From Propionivibrio soli (lineage in GTDB: Bacteria; Pseudomonadota; Gammaproteobacteria; Burkholderiales; Rhodocyclaceae), in contig NZ_JANZKY010000002.1 in NCBI RefSeq assembly GCF_025770765.1, forward strand, positions 62,001-126,000: a stretch of 64,000 nt of DNA, in the 5' to 3' direction. Numbering within the stretch: the first letter of the stretch is position 1; every line of letters starts with the position of its first letter. This document shows positions 18,847-26,661 of this stretch, piece after piece. The position numbers and the translations under genes are program-made. The notes under the pieces are model-generated. The model was not told where the DNA came from and searched no databases. It saw only the letters and a program-made list of their open reading frames with translations.

Positions 18847-20100
18847 TCAACGCAGATTGACCAGTGCCTGCATGATCTGGTCCTGAGTTTTGATCGTCTG
18901 CGCGTTCGCTTGGTAGTTGCGCTGCAAGGTGATCATGTTGACGAGTTCTGAGGTCAGGTCGACGTTCGATTCCTCGATTGCCGCCGCCTGTAACGCTCCG
19001 CGCGAACCGGCCTTCGGCGCGCCGTCCATTCCGCCACCCGACGTGGAAGTCGACTGATACAGGTTGTTGCCCAAATTCAGGAGGCCGTTCGAGTTCACAA
19101 AGGTCGTCAGAACGATCTGCGCCAAGTTCTTCTTCTGGCCGTTGCTGTAGTTTCCTTGAACGATCCCATCAGCGCCGATACTGATGCTCGACAACGCGCC
19201 CTGCCCATAGCCGCCTTGATACTGAGAGTTAACCGTGCTGTCGCCGGCGAAACTCGTCGAGCCGGTAAAGTCGAGCCTCCAGTTCGGTAAGCCTGACCCG
19301 AGCGGTGTGGTAGCTCCCGTAGTTATTGCCCAAGTTGTCGGCAATGAAATAGGCATCGCTGGCGTCCCGGTCAACTGGCCACCCGTGGTGAAGTTGAGGC
19401 TACCCATCGATACCGGGTTAGCACCATCCAACGTCGCGTGGACGTCCCACTGCCCTGCCGTCGACGTTTTCACGAAGTAGTAGGTGATGTTGTGTTCGAC
19501 ACCCAGCGTGTCGTAAACCGTCTGCGCCGTCGAATACGTGTACGATGAAGGGTTGCTGAAATTGAACGGCGTGACTGTCGGCAGTTTGGCGTTCGAGTCG
19601 AGGTTGAGGACCATCGTCGAATCGCCCCCCACCGCCGTGCCGGTTGCGCGCGGCGCGATATTGCTGGTATCGATCTGGATTTCCGCAGGCTGCGAGGGCA
19701 CGATCTGCCCGGTCGGCGTCGCGACGTACCCCATCAGGCGATAACCCTGGTCATTTTCGATATACCCCTGGTTACTCGTATGAAATTGACCGTTTCGGGT
19801 ATAGGCGATGATGTTGTCGCGAGAGACCTTGAAGAATCCGTTGCCGTTGATAGCGATGTCGAGCGTGTTGTTAGTCGTTGTGATGTTGCCTTGCGTGAAT
19901 TGCTGGAATACCGAGGACATCGTCGTGCCGATACCAACCTGCGATGCGCCGCTGCCACTGAGTGAAGACGCGTAAACGTCGGAAAAATGGGCTGCGGACG
20001 ATTTGTAGCCGACGGTACTGCTGTTCGCAACGTTATTGCCGACCACGTCGAGCCCTTTGGACGACGCGTTGAGACCACTAAGACCTTGTTGGAATGACAT
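18847..20100 (-). CDS. flgE: Flagellar hook protein FlgE
   Basis: FlgE polymerises into the flagellar hook. It is 417 residues. The N-terminus (SFQQGLSGLNASSKGLDVVG, then NNVANSSTVGYKSSAAHFSD) and the C-terminus (SNVDLTSELVNMITLQRNYQ) are the conserved hook/rod termini. The central part (about 150-330) is Thr/Ser/Gly-rich, as is usual for the surface-exposed hook domain. It follows flgD, which encodes the hook cap. Confidence 0.97.
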   Translation of the reverse strand: MSFQQGLSGLNASSKGLDVVGNNVANSSTVGYKSSAAHFSDVYASSLSGSGASQVGIGTTMSSVFQQFTQGNITTTNNTLDIAINGNGFFKVSRDNIIAYTRNGQFHTSNQGYIENDQGYRLMGYVATPTGQIVPSQPAEIQIDTSNIAPRATGTAVGGDSTMVLNLDSNAKLPTVTPFNFSNPSSYTYSTAQTVYDTLGVEHNITYYFVKTSTAGQWDVHATLDGANPVSMGSLNFTTGGQLTGTPAMPISLPTTWAITTGATTPLGSGLPNWRLDFTGSTSFAGDSTVNSQYQGGYGQGALSSISIGADGIVQGNYSNGQKKNLAQIVLTTFVNSNGLLNLGNNLYQSTSTSGGGMDGAPKAGSRGALQAAAIEESNVDLTSELVNMITLQRNYQANAQTIKTQDQIMQALVNLR

Positions 20101-20115
20101 TTACAGCCCCCGTCA

Positions 20116-20781
20116 CTAATAAACCTGTTGTACGTCTTCAAAATTGAAGGTGCCCAGCGAACCGAGATCGAGCACAAAATTCCCGCTCGTTGTCCGAGTA
20201 AGCGCAACAACCGTGCCAAGTTGCAGCGCTTCGGCGTCGACTGTTTTGCCGCTCTTGGTTGCCGTTACCTTGTACGTATAGGAACCGTCGGCCGCCGTCG
20301 TTCCGGCATTCGTCGAACCATCCCAGGAAAAGAGCACGTTGCCCGCGTCCTGTTTGCCGAGGTTCTGGGTCTTAATCACATTGCCGCTGCTGTCCATGAT
20401 GCTCACCGTAACCTGATCGGCGGCACTCTTCAGATTGACTCCCGCGTAGGCCGAGCTCTTCGAAAGCGTCAAATGCGACCCCGGCACCAGAACCGTCTTG
20501 CCGATCAGCGCCGACGACTGTACGGCTTGCGTGTCGCCCAGGCTCGTCACCAGCGAATTAAGCGTGGTGTTCAGATTCTCGATGCCTTGAACCGTGCTCA
20601 GCTGCGCCATTTGGCTAGTAATCTGGGCATTGTCGAGCGGATTCAGAGGATCCTGGTTCTGCAGTTGCGCGACGAGCAGTTTGAGAAAGCGGTTCTGAAC
20701 ATCCGAAGCCGTCGACGCGCTGCCGGTACCGGAAGTGGAACCTGTGCCGCCTGTCGTATTTGAGGTATTTATTGTCGTCAT
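20116..20781 (-). CDS. flgD: Flagellar hook-capping scaffold FlgD
   Basis: FlgD is the temporary cap needed for hook assembly. It is 221 residues from the ATG at 20781. A Thr/Ser/Gly-rich N-terminus precedes the conserved cap motif FLKLLVAQLQNQDPLNPLDN and AQLSTVQGIENLN. The C-terminal part is the Ig/tudor-like region (NVLFSWDGSTNAGTTAADG). A possible start at 20808 was rejected because its first residues do not look like FlgD and it would overlap flgC. Confidence 0.95.
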   Translation of the reverse strand: MTTINTSNTTGGTGSTSGTGSASTASDVQNRFLKLLVAQLQNQDPLNPLDNAQITSQMAQLSTVQGIENLNTTLNSLVTSLGDTQAVQSSALIGKTVLVPGSHLTLSKSSAYAGVNLKSAADQVTVSIMDSSGNVIKTQNLGKQDAGNVLFSWDGSTNAGTTAADGSYTYKVTATKSGKTVDAEALQLGTVVALTRTTSGNFVLDLGSLGTFNFEDVQQVY

Positions 20782-20804
20782 TCGAGTCTCCGATATACGC
20801 GATC

Positions 20805-21209
20805 TCACTGACCGATCGTCAGTGTTTTCAAGAGCATCTGCTTGGCCGTGTTCATCACCTCGGCGTTGGTTTGATACGAACGCGACGCCGAAATCATGTT
20901 CACCATTTCATCGACCACACTGACATTCGACGTCATTACGTATCCCTGCTCATTGGCGGCAGGATTCTTCGGGTCGTAAATCATCCGTCCAGGGCTGGCG
21001 TCCTCGACGACCTGCTTGACCCGGACACCGACCGTTCCTTGCCCGTCAATCGGGGTAGCCTCGAAGACGACCTGTTTCGCACGGTACGGCTTGCCATCCG
21101 GACCGACGACGCTATCTGCGTTCGCCAGATTGCTGGCCACGGCATTGAGCCGCATCGACTGCGCTGTCAGCGCACTCCCCGCGACTTGAAAGACATTGAA
21201 AATGCTCAT
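20805..21209 (-). CDS. flgC: Flagellar proximal rod protein FlgC
   Basis: FlgC is a proximal rod subunit. It is 134 residues, the canonical length. It shows [20 protein letters not shown], the signature [19 protein letters not shown], and the C-terminal [19 protein letters not shown]. Its ATG overlaps the flgB stop (ATGA). Confidence 0.97.
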   Translation of the reverse strand: MSIFNVFQVAGSALTAQSMRLNAVASNLANADSVVGPDGKPYRAKQVVFEATPIDGQGTVGVRVKQVVEDASPGRMIYDPKNPAANEQGYVMTSNVSVVDEMVNMISASRSYQTNAEVMNTAKQMLLKTLTIGQ

Positions 21210-21613
21210 GATTGCGTTTGAATCGCGGACTGGATCATCTTCAGTTGGTGGGAAATGAACGTAATCCCCGCCTCATACTGGATCGCGTTCTCCGAAAACG
21301 CAGAACGCTCCGCATCCATTTCGACGGTATTCCCGTCGGCGCTCGCTTGCGCCGGCGTCCGGTACATCAGGCGGACCGACTCGCTACCGGCCGTCCCTGA
21401 CATATGACCTGAATTGGTCCGATCCATGGCGAGCGCGCCGGAACTCCGTCCAGCGATTGCATCCTTTAGCGTCGCAGCGAAATCAAAATCCCGCGCCTTG
21501 TAATTTGGCGTATCGGCGTTCGCTATATTGGCGGCAAGGACTTGTTGGCGATACGCGCGTAGCCCCAGCGCCTGCTGCTGAAATGAAATAGCGTTATCGA
21601 CTTTGCTGACCAC
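21206..21613 (-). CDS. flgB: Flagellar proximal rod protein FlgB
   Basis: FlgB is the rod subunit nearest the MS ring and export gate. From a GTG at 21613 with a GGAG ribosome site 7 bases upstream it has 135 residues, the family's length. Longer in-frame starts would add over 90 unrelated residues and cross the sigma-54 site. The motif [20 protein letters not shown] is diagnostic, and the C-terminal helix [20 protein letters not shown] is intact. It is the first gene of the flgBCDEFGHIJKL run. Confidence 0.94.
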   Translation of the reverse strand: MVSKVDNAISFQQQALGLRAYRQQVLAANIANADTPNYKARDFDFAATLKDAIAGRSSGALAMDRTNSGHMSGTAGSESVRLMYRTPAQASADGNTVEMDAERSAFSENAIQYEAGITFISHQLKMIQSAIQTQS

Positions 21614-21650
21614 GGTTTCTCCAAGCGGGTAAAACTTCCGCCCGAGATAC

Positions 21651-21665
21651 GCAACTCCCATGCCA
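21651..21665 (-). promoter_or_regulatory. Sigma-54-type promoter of the flgB operon
   Basis: On the minus strand TGGCATGGGAGTTGC matches the -24/-12 consensus (TGGCAC-N5-TTGC) at all invariant positions with exact GG-to-GC spacing. The -12 element lies 37 bases from the flgB start codon, leaving a short leader with a ribosome site. Confidence 0.85.
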
Positions 21666-21817
21666 TCCTTGAAGAACGCCCTTTCCGGCCGCGACGGCCG
21701 GCACTGCGGCCAACTTGGTACCGTCAAGACGGCAATTATTGCCGCCGGCGTTCCGTACAGCGCGGTGGAATAAGGAACTCCGCCGCCGGCCTGTCTGGAT
21801 TGAGGCACAATAGCGTC

Positions 21818-22507
21818 ATGACTCGTCGATTGGCTTCTCTCGTTGCGGCCCTGTGGTTCGCGTCCTCTTTGCCCGCTTTCGCTCAAATGACGCCGAGCCG
21901 CCTTCAAGGCGTGGTCGAGGATTTTCTACGGACGCAGACGCAAGGATTACCAGGCAAAGTCGATTTCAAAGTCGCGCCTCCCGACGCGCGTACTCGGCTA
22001 GCCGATTGCGACGCTTTCGAGCCCTTCCTGCCCAGCGGTAGTCTCCCGTGGGGGAAAACGACAGTCGGTGTTCGCTGCCTCGGCCCCTCGTCCTGGACGG
22101 CCTACGTGCAGGCCCAGGTGAGCATTCGCGCCAACTACCTCGTCGCCGCCCGTACGCTGAGCGCTGGCCAGGTCCTCGACGCCAACGACATCACGACGAA
22201 AAACGGCGATCTCGGGGCTCTTCCCCAAACGGTCCTCACCGACGTCGAACAGGCTGTCGGCAAGACGGTCAAACTCGGTATCGTTTCCGGCCAGCCGGTA
22301 CGCAGTGATCAGTTAATCGCCCCTTGGGCCGTTCAACAGGGACAGACGGTCAAGACGGTTTCGCGCGGGGTCGGCTTCAGTGCAACCAGCGAAGGCCGAG
22401 CCCTGAACAATGCCCTCGAAGGACAGCTGGTGCAGGTTCGAACCCCGTCTGGACAGACCGTCAGCGGTATAGCCCGCCCGGGTGGTGTGGTGGAGATTTC
22501 CCACTGA
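21818..22507 (+). CDS. flgA: Flagellar P-ring assembly chaperone FlgA
   Basis: FlgA is a periplasmic chaperone for P-ring assembly. It is 229 residues with a signal peptide (LASLVAALWFASSLPAFAQ). The C-terminal SAF-like domain is clear (VSIRANYLVAARTLSAGQVL; GQPVRSDQLIAPWAVQQGQT; LVQVRTPSGQTVSGIARPGG). It is divergent from flgB, as is usual. The ATG at 21818 has no obvious ribosome site. A CACAAT hexamer ends only 6 bases before it, so a very short leader or leaderless transcript is possible. Confidence 0.95.
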   Translation: MTRRLASLVAALWFASSLPAFAQMTPSRLQGVVEDFLRTQTQGLPGKVDFKVAPPDARTRLADCDAFEPFLPSGSLPWGKTTVGVRCLGPSSWTAYVQAQVSIRANYLVAARTLSAGQVLDANDITTKNGDLGALPQTVLTDVEQAVGKTVKLGIVSGQPVRSDQLIAPWAVQQGQTVKTVSRGVGFSATSEGRALNNALEGQLVQVRTPSGQTVSGIARPGGVVEISH

Positions 22508-22574
22508 AGGGGAAGTAGCGGCTGGCGCTGGCCGTTTGCACGAGGGTAGCGAGCGTGTCCGTGGGAAAACATGC

Positions 22575-22601
22575 TAAAGTTAGCGACGAATGTGCCGATA
22601 G
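22575..22601 (+). promoter_or_regulatory. Sigma-28 (FliA) promoter of flgMN
   Basis: TAAAGTTA, an 11-base spacer, then GCCGATAG differs from the FliA consensus (TAAAGTTT-N11-GCCGATAA) at one base in each element. It lies 33 bases before the flgM ATG. FliA-dependent flgM transcription is a known feedback arrangement. Confidence 0.9.
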
Positions 22602-22634
22602 AACGTGCAAGCAGGAAACCCGCGAGGCATCACC

Positions 22635-22916
22635 ATGAAAATCGACCAGTCCAGCAGCGTCACTACCCCCGCCATCATCAGGGAAACCCGAAGCTCGGGC
22701 GCAAAGAAAACCGCCGCCGGGTCCGACGAGGTCCAATTGAGCAGCTTGTCGGCCCAGTTGTCCGCCTCCGACGCGGAGCCGGCTTTCGATGCCGCACGGG
22801 TAGCGGAAATCAAACAGGCGATCGCGGACGGCCGCTTTTCGATCAACGCCGAGGCCATCGCCGACCGCCTTATTGCGTCGGCCAAAGAATTGGTGGGCCG
22901 GCATCCGCAAGCGTAG
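22635..22916 (+). CDS. flgM: Anti-sigma-28 factor FlgM
   Basis: FlgM binds FliA and holds late genes off until it is exported through the finished hook. It is 93 residues. The N-terminal half is polar and probably disordered. The C-terminal sigma-binding part shows SDEVQLSSLSAQLSAS, then RVAEIKQAIADGRFSINAEA and IADRLIASAKEL, all typical. A FliA promoter lies just upstream and the target gene fliA is 2 kb away. Confidence 0.95.
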   Translation: MKIDQSSSVTTPAIIRETRSSGAKKTAAGSDEVQLSSLSAQLSASDAEPAFDAARVAEIKQAIADGRFSINAEAIADRLIASAKELVGRHPQA

Positions 22917-22936
22917 TTAGGTAGTTGGTCGCACTC

Positions 22937-23416
22937 ATGCCCACCCCCGATCTTGCGGAAACTATCAAGGCAGAGTCTGCGCTGATCGAGCGGTTCGTCG
23001 CTCTGCTGCATGAGGAACAGGAGGCGCTCTCCTCGGGCAATATTGGGGAGCTTCCTACGCTATCGCAAAAAAAAGAGTCTTTTGCAACTGAGCTGAACGC
23101 GCTGTCGAGGCTCCGCAACGAACAGTTGACGGCACTTGGTTTGGCGGAAGGTCGCGCCGGGATGGATGCTTGGCGTGCAGCGAATCCGGAAAAGAAGGCA
23201 ATTGTCGGCGCATGGGACAAAACCTTGTCGCTCGCCGCCGAGGCGCGCGAACTAAACCGGGTTAATGGGGAACTCATTCGCCTACGGATGGAGCACAACA
23301 GCAAAGCGCTTGATATTCTGGTGCGCAGCCGCGATTCCCTCGCTCTCTATGGCCCGGACGGACTTTCCACCTCCCCGGAGAAGGACGGCGACCGCCGCAT
23401 CAATGACGCGGTATAG
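22937..23416 (+). CDS. flgN: Flagellar export chaperone FlgN
   Basis: FlgN is the cytoplasmic chaperone for FlgK and FlgL. It is 159 residues, mostly helical (ESALIERFVALLHEEQEALS; LPTLSQKKESFATELNALSR), with the amphipathic C-terminal helix ELNRVNGELIRLRMEHNSKA that binds clients in this family. It lies 20 bases after flgM. The ATG at 22937 was preferred over a TTG 12 bases earlier. Confidence 0.9.
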   Translation: MPTPDLAETIKAESALIERFVALLHEEQEALSSGNIGELPTLSQKKESFATELNALSRLRNEQLTALGLAEGRAGMDAWRAANPEKKAIVGAWDKTLSLAAEARELNRVNGELIRLRMEHNSKALDILVRSRDSLALYGPDGLSTSPEKDGDRRINDAV

Positions 23417-23466
23417 CGTCGCTTGATCTGCATTCGGGCGCGGTGCGTTCGTTCGGCTTGTGCTTG

Positions 23467-24282
23467 TTATTGACCGGCTGGTGGTGTTGAAGTAGAAGCA
23501 GGAGCGGGAGCTGGCTCCAGGCCGACCTCTTTCCCCTTCTCCGGTTCGCTCGAATCGACAAGAATCGTGACGCGGCGATTTCTTGCGCGGCCATCAGCAA
23601 ACAGATTCGGCTCAACGGGTCGCGTATCGGCATAGCCGATCGCCGTGAGCCGTTCGGCAGCTACGCCTGACTCGGCAAACAAGCGCAGTACCGTCGTCGC
23701 CCGCACGGCGGACAACTCCCAGTTTGACGGAAACTGCAGCGTGTTGATCGGCACGTTGTCCGTGTGGCCCTCGATGGTAATCGGAAACTCCGTAGGGGCT
23801 AGAACCTCGGCCACCGCTCGCATCGCCTTCGCAGACGCAGGATGCAAGAGCGCTTGGCCGGGCGAGAAAAGCACGCTGTCATTGATCTCGATCGATACGC
23901 CGCGGCTCGTCTCCAGCACCCTGACCTTCCCTTGCTCGATCAGGGGAGCCATCACTTGCAGGATATCTTTGGCCACGTTACGCATCTTGTCCCGCTGGCG
24001 TTGCTTCGCCGCATCCTGCGTCCGAGCCAGGATCGCCGGTTTCGGCGCCACGCTGACCTGCGGAGCCACCGTCGCAGGTAGCTGCTGCGAAGACGTGTTC
24101 ACATGAACGTTGCGAAAGGCGCTGATCATCGATTCGCTGAGAACGCGGTATTTGCCTTCGTTCACCGTCGATAGCGCGTACATGACAACGAAAAAGGCGA
24201 ACAGCAGCGTAATGAAGTCGGCATAGGACACGAGCCAGCGCTCGTGGTTATCCCGCTCGTCCTCAATCTTGCGGCGCGCCAT
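23467..24282 (-). CDS. motD: Second stator protein MotD (MotB-like)
   Basis: MotD anchors the MotC stator to peptidoglycan. It is 271 residues. The single membrane helix contains the proton-carrying Asp (VSYADFITLLFAFFVVMYAL, Asp at 22). The C-terminal OmpA-like domain binds peptidoglycan (ITIEGHTDNVPINTLQFPSN; WELSAVRATTVLRLFAESGV). The end is Pro/Ala-rich. It lies 2 bases after motC, which gives a compact stator pair distinct from motAB. Confidence 0.94.
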   Translation of the reverse strand: MARRKIEDERDNHERWLVSYADFITLLFAFFVVMYALSTVNEGKYRVLSESMISAFRNVHVNTSSQQLPATVAPQVSVAPKPAILARTQDAAKQRQRDKMRNVAKDILQVMAPLIEQGKVRVLETSRGVSIEINDSVLFSPGQALLHPASAKAMRAVAEVLAPTEFPITIEGHTDNVPINTLQFPSNWELSAVRATTVLRLFAESGVAAERLTAIGYADTRPVEPNLFADGRARNRRVTILVDSSEPEKGKEVGLEPAPAPASTSTPPAGQ

Positions 24283-24284
24283 GT

Positions 24285-25025
24285 CTAGAACACGTATCCT
24301 TGGAGACGGCTTTCGATGATGCGCGGGTTATCGCCGTTCGCAATACCGACCAGGCCATCAACGATCATTTCACGCTGCACGATGAGGCGATTGATATGTG
24401 CCTTCAGCTTATTCGACATCGGCAAGAAGACCAGGTTGGCGAGACCGACCCCGTAGATCGTGGCGACGAAGGCCACTGCAATCCCGGCGCCCAATTTAGA
24501 AGGGTCCGAGAGGTTCTCCATGACGTGGATGAGGCCCAAAACCGCACCGAGGATACCTATCGTCGGCGAGTACCCACCCGCTGCTTCCCAGATTCGGGCG
24601 GACAGTTTCAGCTCCTGCTCGTAGGTGTTGATCTCCACTTCGAGCACTTCGCGCAAGCGCTCCGGCTCGGCGCCATCCACGAGCAACTGCAGCCCTTTAC
24701 GTGAAAAATCGTCCTTCAACTGGCTCATGACACTTTCCAGCGCCAGGAGTCCTTCCCGCCGCGATAACTGGCTCCAGGAGCAGATCTGCTTGATAAGCCG
24801 GGCGTAGTCAACCATGGGGGGGTACCAGATCCAGCGCACCATCCGCATTCCGCGCAGGAAGGTGGCGTAAGGGCTTTGCAGCATCACCGCGCCCATGGTG
24901 CCACCGAGAACGATCAGCAAAGCTGTCGGCTGCGAGAGCGAGGCTACGTGCCCGCCCTCAAGGATCTGACCTCCGACAATCGCGACAAGCCCGAGGACCA
25001 GACCGACGACGCTGATCTTATCCAT
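24285..25025 (-). CDS. motC: Second stator protein MotC (MotA-like)
   Basis: MotC is the ion-channel stator subunit paired with MotD, as known in Pseudomonas. From the ATG at 25025 it has 246 residues and about four membrane helices (ISVVGLVLGLVAIVGGQIL; PTIGILGAVLGLIHVM; GIAVAFVATIYGVGLANLVF). The cytoplasmic loop has the MotA-type charged region (LIKQICSWSQLSRREGLLAL). Its start overlaps the end of fliA by 8 bases. A longer start at 25064 would lie within fliA. Confidence 0.94.
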   Translation of the reverse strand: MDKISVVGLVLGLVAIVGGQILEGGHVASLSQPTALLIVLGGTMGAVMLQSPYATFLRGMRMVRWIWYPPMVDYARLIKQICSWSQLSRREGLLALESVMSQLKDDFSRKGLQLLVDGAEPERLREVLEVEINTYEQELKLSARIWEAAGGYSPTIGILGAVLGLIHVMENLSDPSKLGAGIAVAFVATIYGVGLANLVFLPMSNKLKAHINRLIVQREMIVDGLVGIANGDNPRIIESRLQGYVF

Positions 25026-25764
25026 TCCGGTCGGCTTTCTTTTTCTTCGGGGCCTCTCTGCCAAAAATCTTAGTGCGCAACCGCGCCACGGCCTGGCTAT
25101 GCAGTTGGCAAACGCGGGACTCGGTGACCCCCATCACCTCGCCAATCTCGCGCAGGTTGAGATCCTGCTCATAGTAAAGTGCCATCATCATTTTTTCCCG
25201 CTCGGGCAGCGCCTCGATCCCTTGCACCAGAAGGCGCCGAATTCCTTCTTCTTCGAGTATGCGAAGCGGGTCGCTCGAATCGTCGCGACAATGCCGCTCC
25301 AGGAAATCCTCATCCCCGTCCTCGATCATATCCTCGAAGGAAATGAGTTGATGCCCGCGTGCATCCTGAAGCATCTTCTGGTAATCGGCAAGCGACATGT
25401 CGAGCGAATCGGCCAGTTCCTTTTCGCTTGGCGGTCTTCCGCGCTCCTGTTCGAGCTGGGCGATGGCGGCTTCAATCCGGCGGAAATCGCGCCGCATGCT
25501 GCGCGGCAGCCAATCGTTCTCGCGCAAGCCATCGAGCATGGCACCCCGTACCCGCTGCGCCGCATAGGTTTCGAACTGAGCCCCCATACCCGATTCGAAA
25601 CGGCTGATGGCATCAAGCAGGCCCATCATGCCGTTCTGGACCAAGTCGTCGACCTGGACGCTGGAAGGCAAACGAGCCATCAGATGATAGGCAATACGCT
25701 TCACGAGCGGGGCGAAGCGCTGTACCAGCTGATCCTTGTTGATCTGACCAGCAGCGTTATACAT
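25018..25764 (-). CDS. fliA: RNA polymerase sigma-28 factor FliA
   Basis: FliA directs transcription of late flagellar and chemotaxis genes. It is 248 residues. Sigma region 2 is seen as VDDLVQNGMMGLLDAISRFE and FETYAAQRVRGAMLDGLREN, region 3 as GRPPSEKELADSLDMSLADY, and region 4 (helix-turn-helix) as NLREIGEVMGVTESRVCQLH. It ends with a Lys-rich tail. It lies between flhG and motC, like the Pseudomonas flhF-fleN-fliA cluster. Confidence 0.97.
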   Translation of the reverse strand: MYNAAGQINKDQLVQRFAPLVKRIAYHLMARLPSSVQVDDLVQNGMMGLLDAISRFESGMGAQFETYAAQRVRGAMLDGLRENDWLPRSMRRDFRRIEAAIAQLEQERGRPPSEKELADSLDMSLADYQKMLQDARGHQLISFEDMIEDGDEDFLERHCRDDSSDPLRILEEEGIRRLLVQGIEALPEREKMMMALYYEQDLNLREIGEVMGVTESRVCQLHSQAVARLRTKIFGREAPKKKKADRNG

Positions 25765-25776
25765 TGATCGGATTGA

Positions 25777-26661
25777 TTAAGCGCAAATGGCTATCGGGTC
25801 GATAGGTTGGCTCAAGTGTAGCAGTTGTTTGACGAATTGTTCGAGGCCCCCGCCCTCCGCCCCGGAACCCGGCCAAGCGAGAATTTCGGTGGCGATTTTC
25901 CGATAAGCTTTGGAAGCTGCCGCCTCCGGGTACAGGCCGATCACCGGCTGGCGAACGCGAGACGCCTGTCGTACGCGCTCGTCTATTGGCACAAACCCGG
26001 CAAATTCCAATTTCGCTATCCGGCGGCTGTCAGCCACTTTGGCAATGTTCGCGTGCGCGGCAACCGCCTCATCAAGGTTGCGAGCCATGCTGACCAGAAT
26101 GCGGAATTCTTTACGCGCATAACCGAGGCTGACTTTCTTGACCAGCGCATACGAATCCTTAAGCGACTGACTCGCCGGCAAGGTGACAAACACATTCTCG
26201 TGCGCCGCCAGTCCCAGGGGGGAGAACCCTTCCGGATGATCGAGCGAGGCGTCGACAAGTATGACGTCGGCCGGGTGCTCCATGGTCGTCAAACTACCGA
26301 CCAATGCCTGTTGCTGCTCGTACGTCAGCCTGCTGAGTTTCTTGAGTGTCAACGCGGCCGGAAGCACTCGCACGCCGGGGGCGACGTACAGAAGGACCTC
26401 GGTCAATGCCTTTTCGCCGCTGATGGCGTGATACAGATCATATCGAATCAATGACCCGAAGCACGTGGCAACGTTATTGCGTGTGGTCTCGTCGAGAATC
26501 AGGACTTCTTTTCCAAGCCGAGCAAGCGCAGCCGCCACGTTCGCGATCAATTGGCTTTTGCCCACGCCATGGTTCGCAGAAGCGAAGGCAACGATCCGCG
26601 TCTGCTCGCGACCGAACAGGCGGCGCAATCCCGCCGCCTGGTCGCCGCGATAATCAGGCAC
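25777..26661 (-). CDS. flhG: FlhG/FleN-like MinD-family protein with altered ATPase motifs
   Basis: FlhG (FleN) normally limits flagellar number by acting on FlhF and FleQ. It is 294 residues from a GTG start that overlaps flhF. Position and the N-terminus (GDQAAGLRRLFG) identify it. The Walker A reads ANHGVGKSQ (29-37) rather than KGGVGKT, so the deviant signature Lys of MinD-type ATPases is missing while the second Lys is kept. The usual DADxG box is LDETTRNN. Two hydrophobic strands (VILVDASL; VFVTLPAS) keep the fold. Dimer formation on ATP may therefore be altered (inference). Confidence 0.88.
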   Translation of the reverse strand: MPDYRGDQAAGLRRLFGREQTRIVAFASANHGVGKSQLIANVAAALARLGKEVLILDETTRNNVATCFGSLIRYDLYHAISGEKALTEVLLYVAPGVRVLPAALTLKKLSRLTYEQQQALVGSLTTMEHPADVILVDASLDHPEGFSPLGLAAHENVFVTLPASQSLKDSYALVKKVSLGYARKEFRILVSMARNLDEAVAAHANIAKVADSRRIAKLEFAGFVPIDERVRQASRVRQPVIGLYPEAAASKAYRKIATEILAWPGSGAEGGGLEQFVKQLLHLSQPIDPIAICA

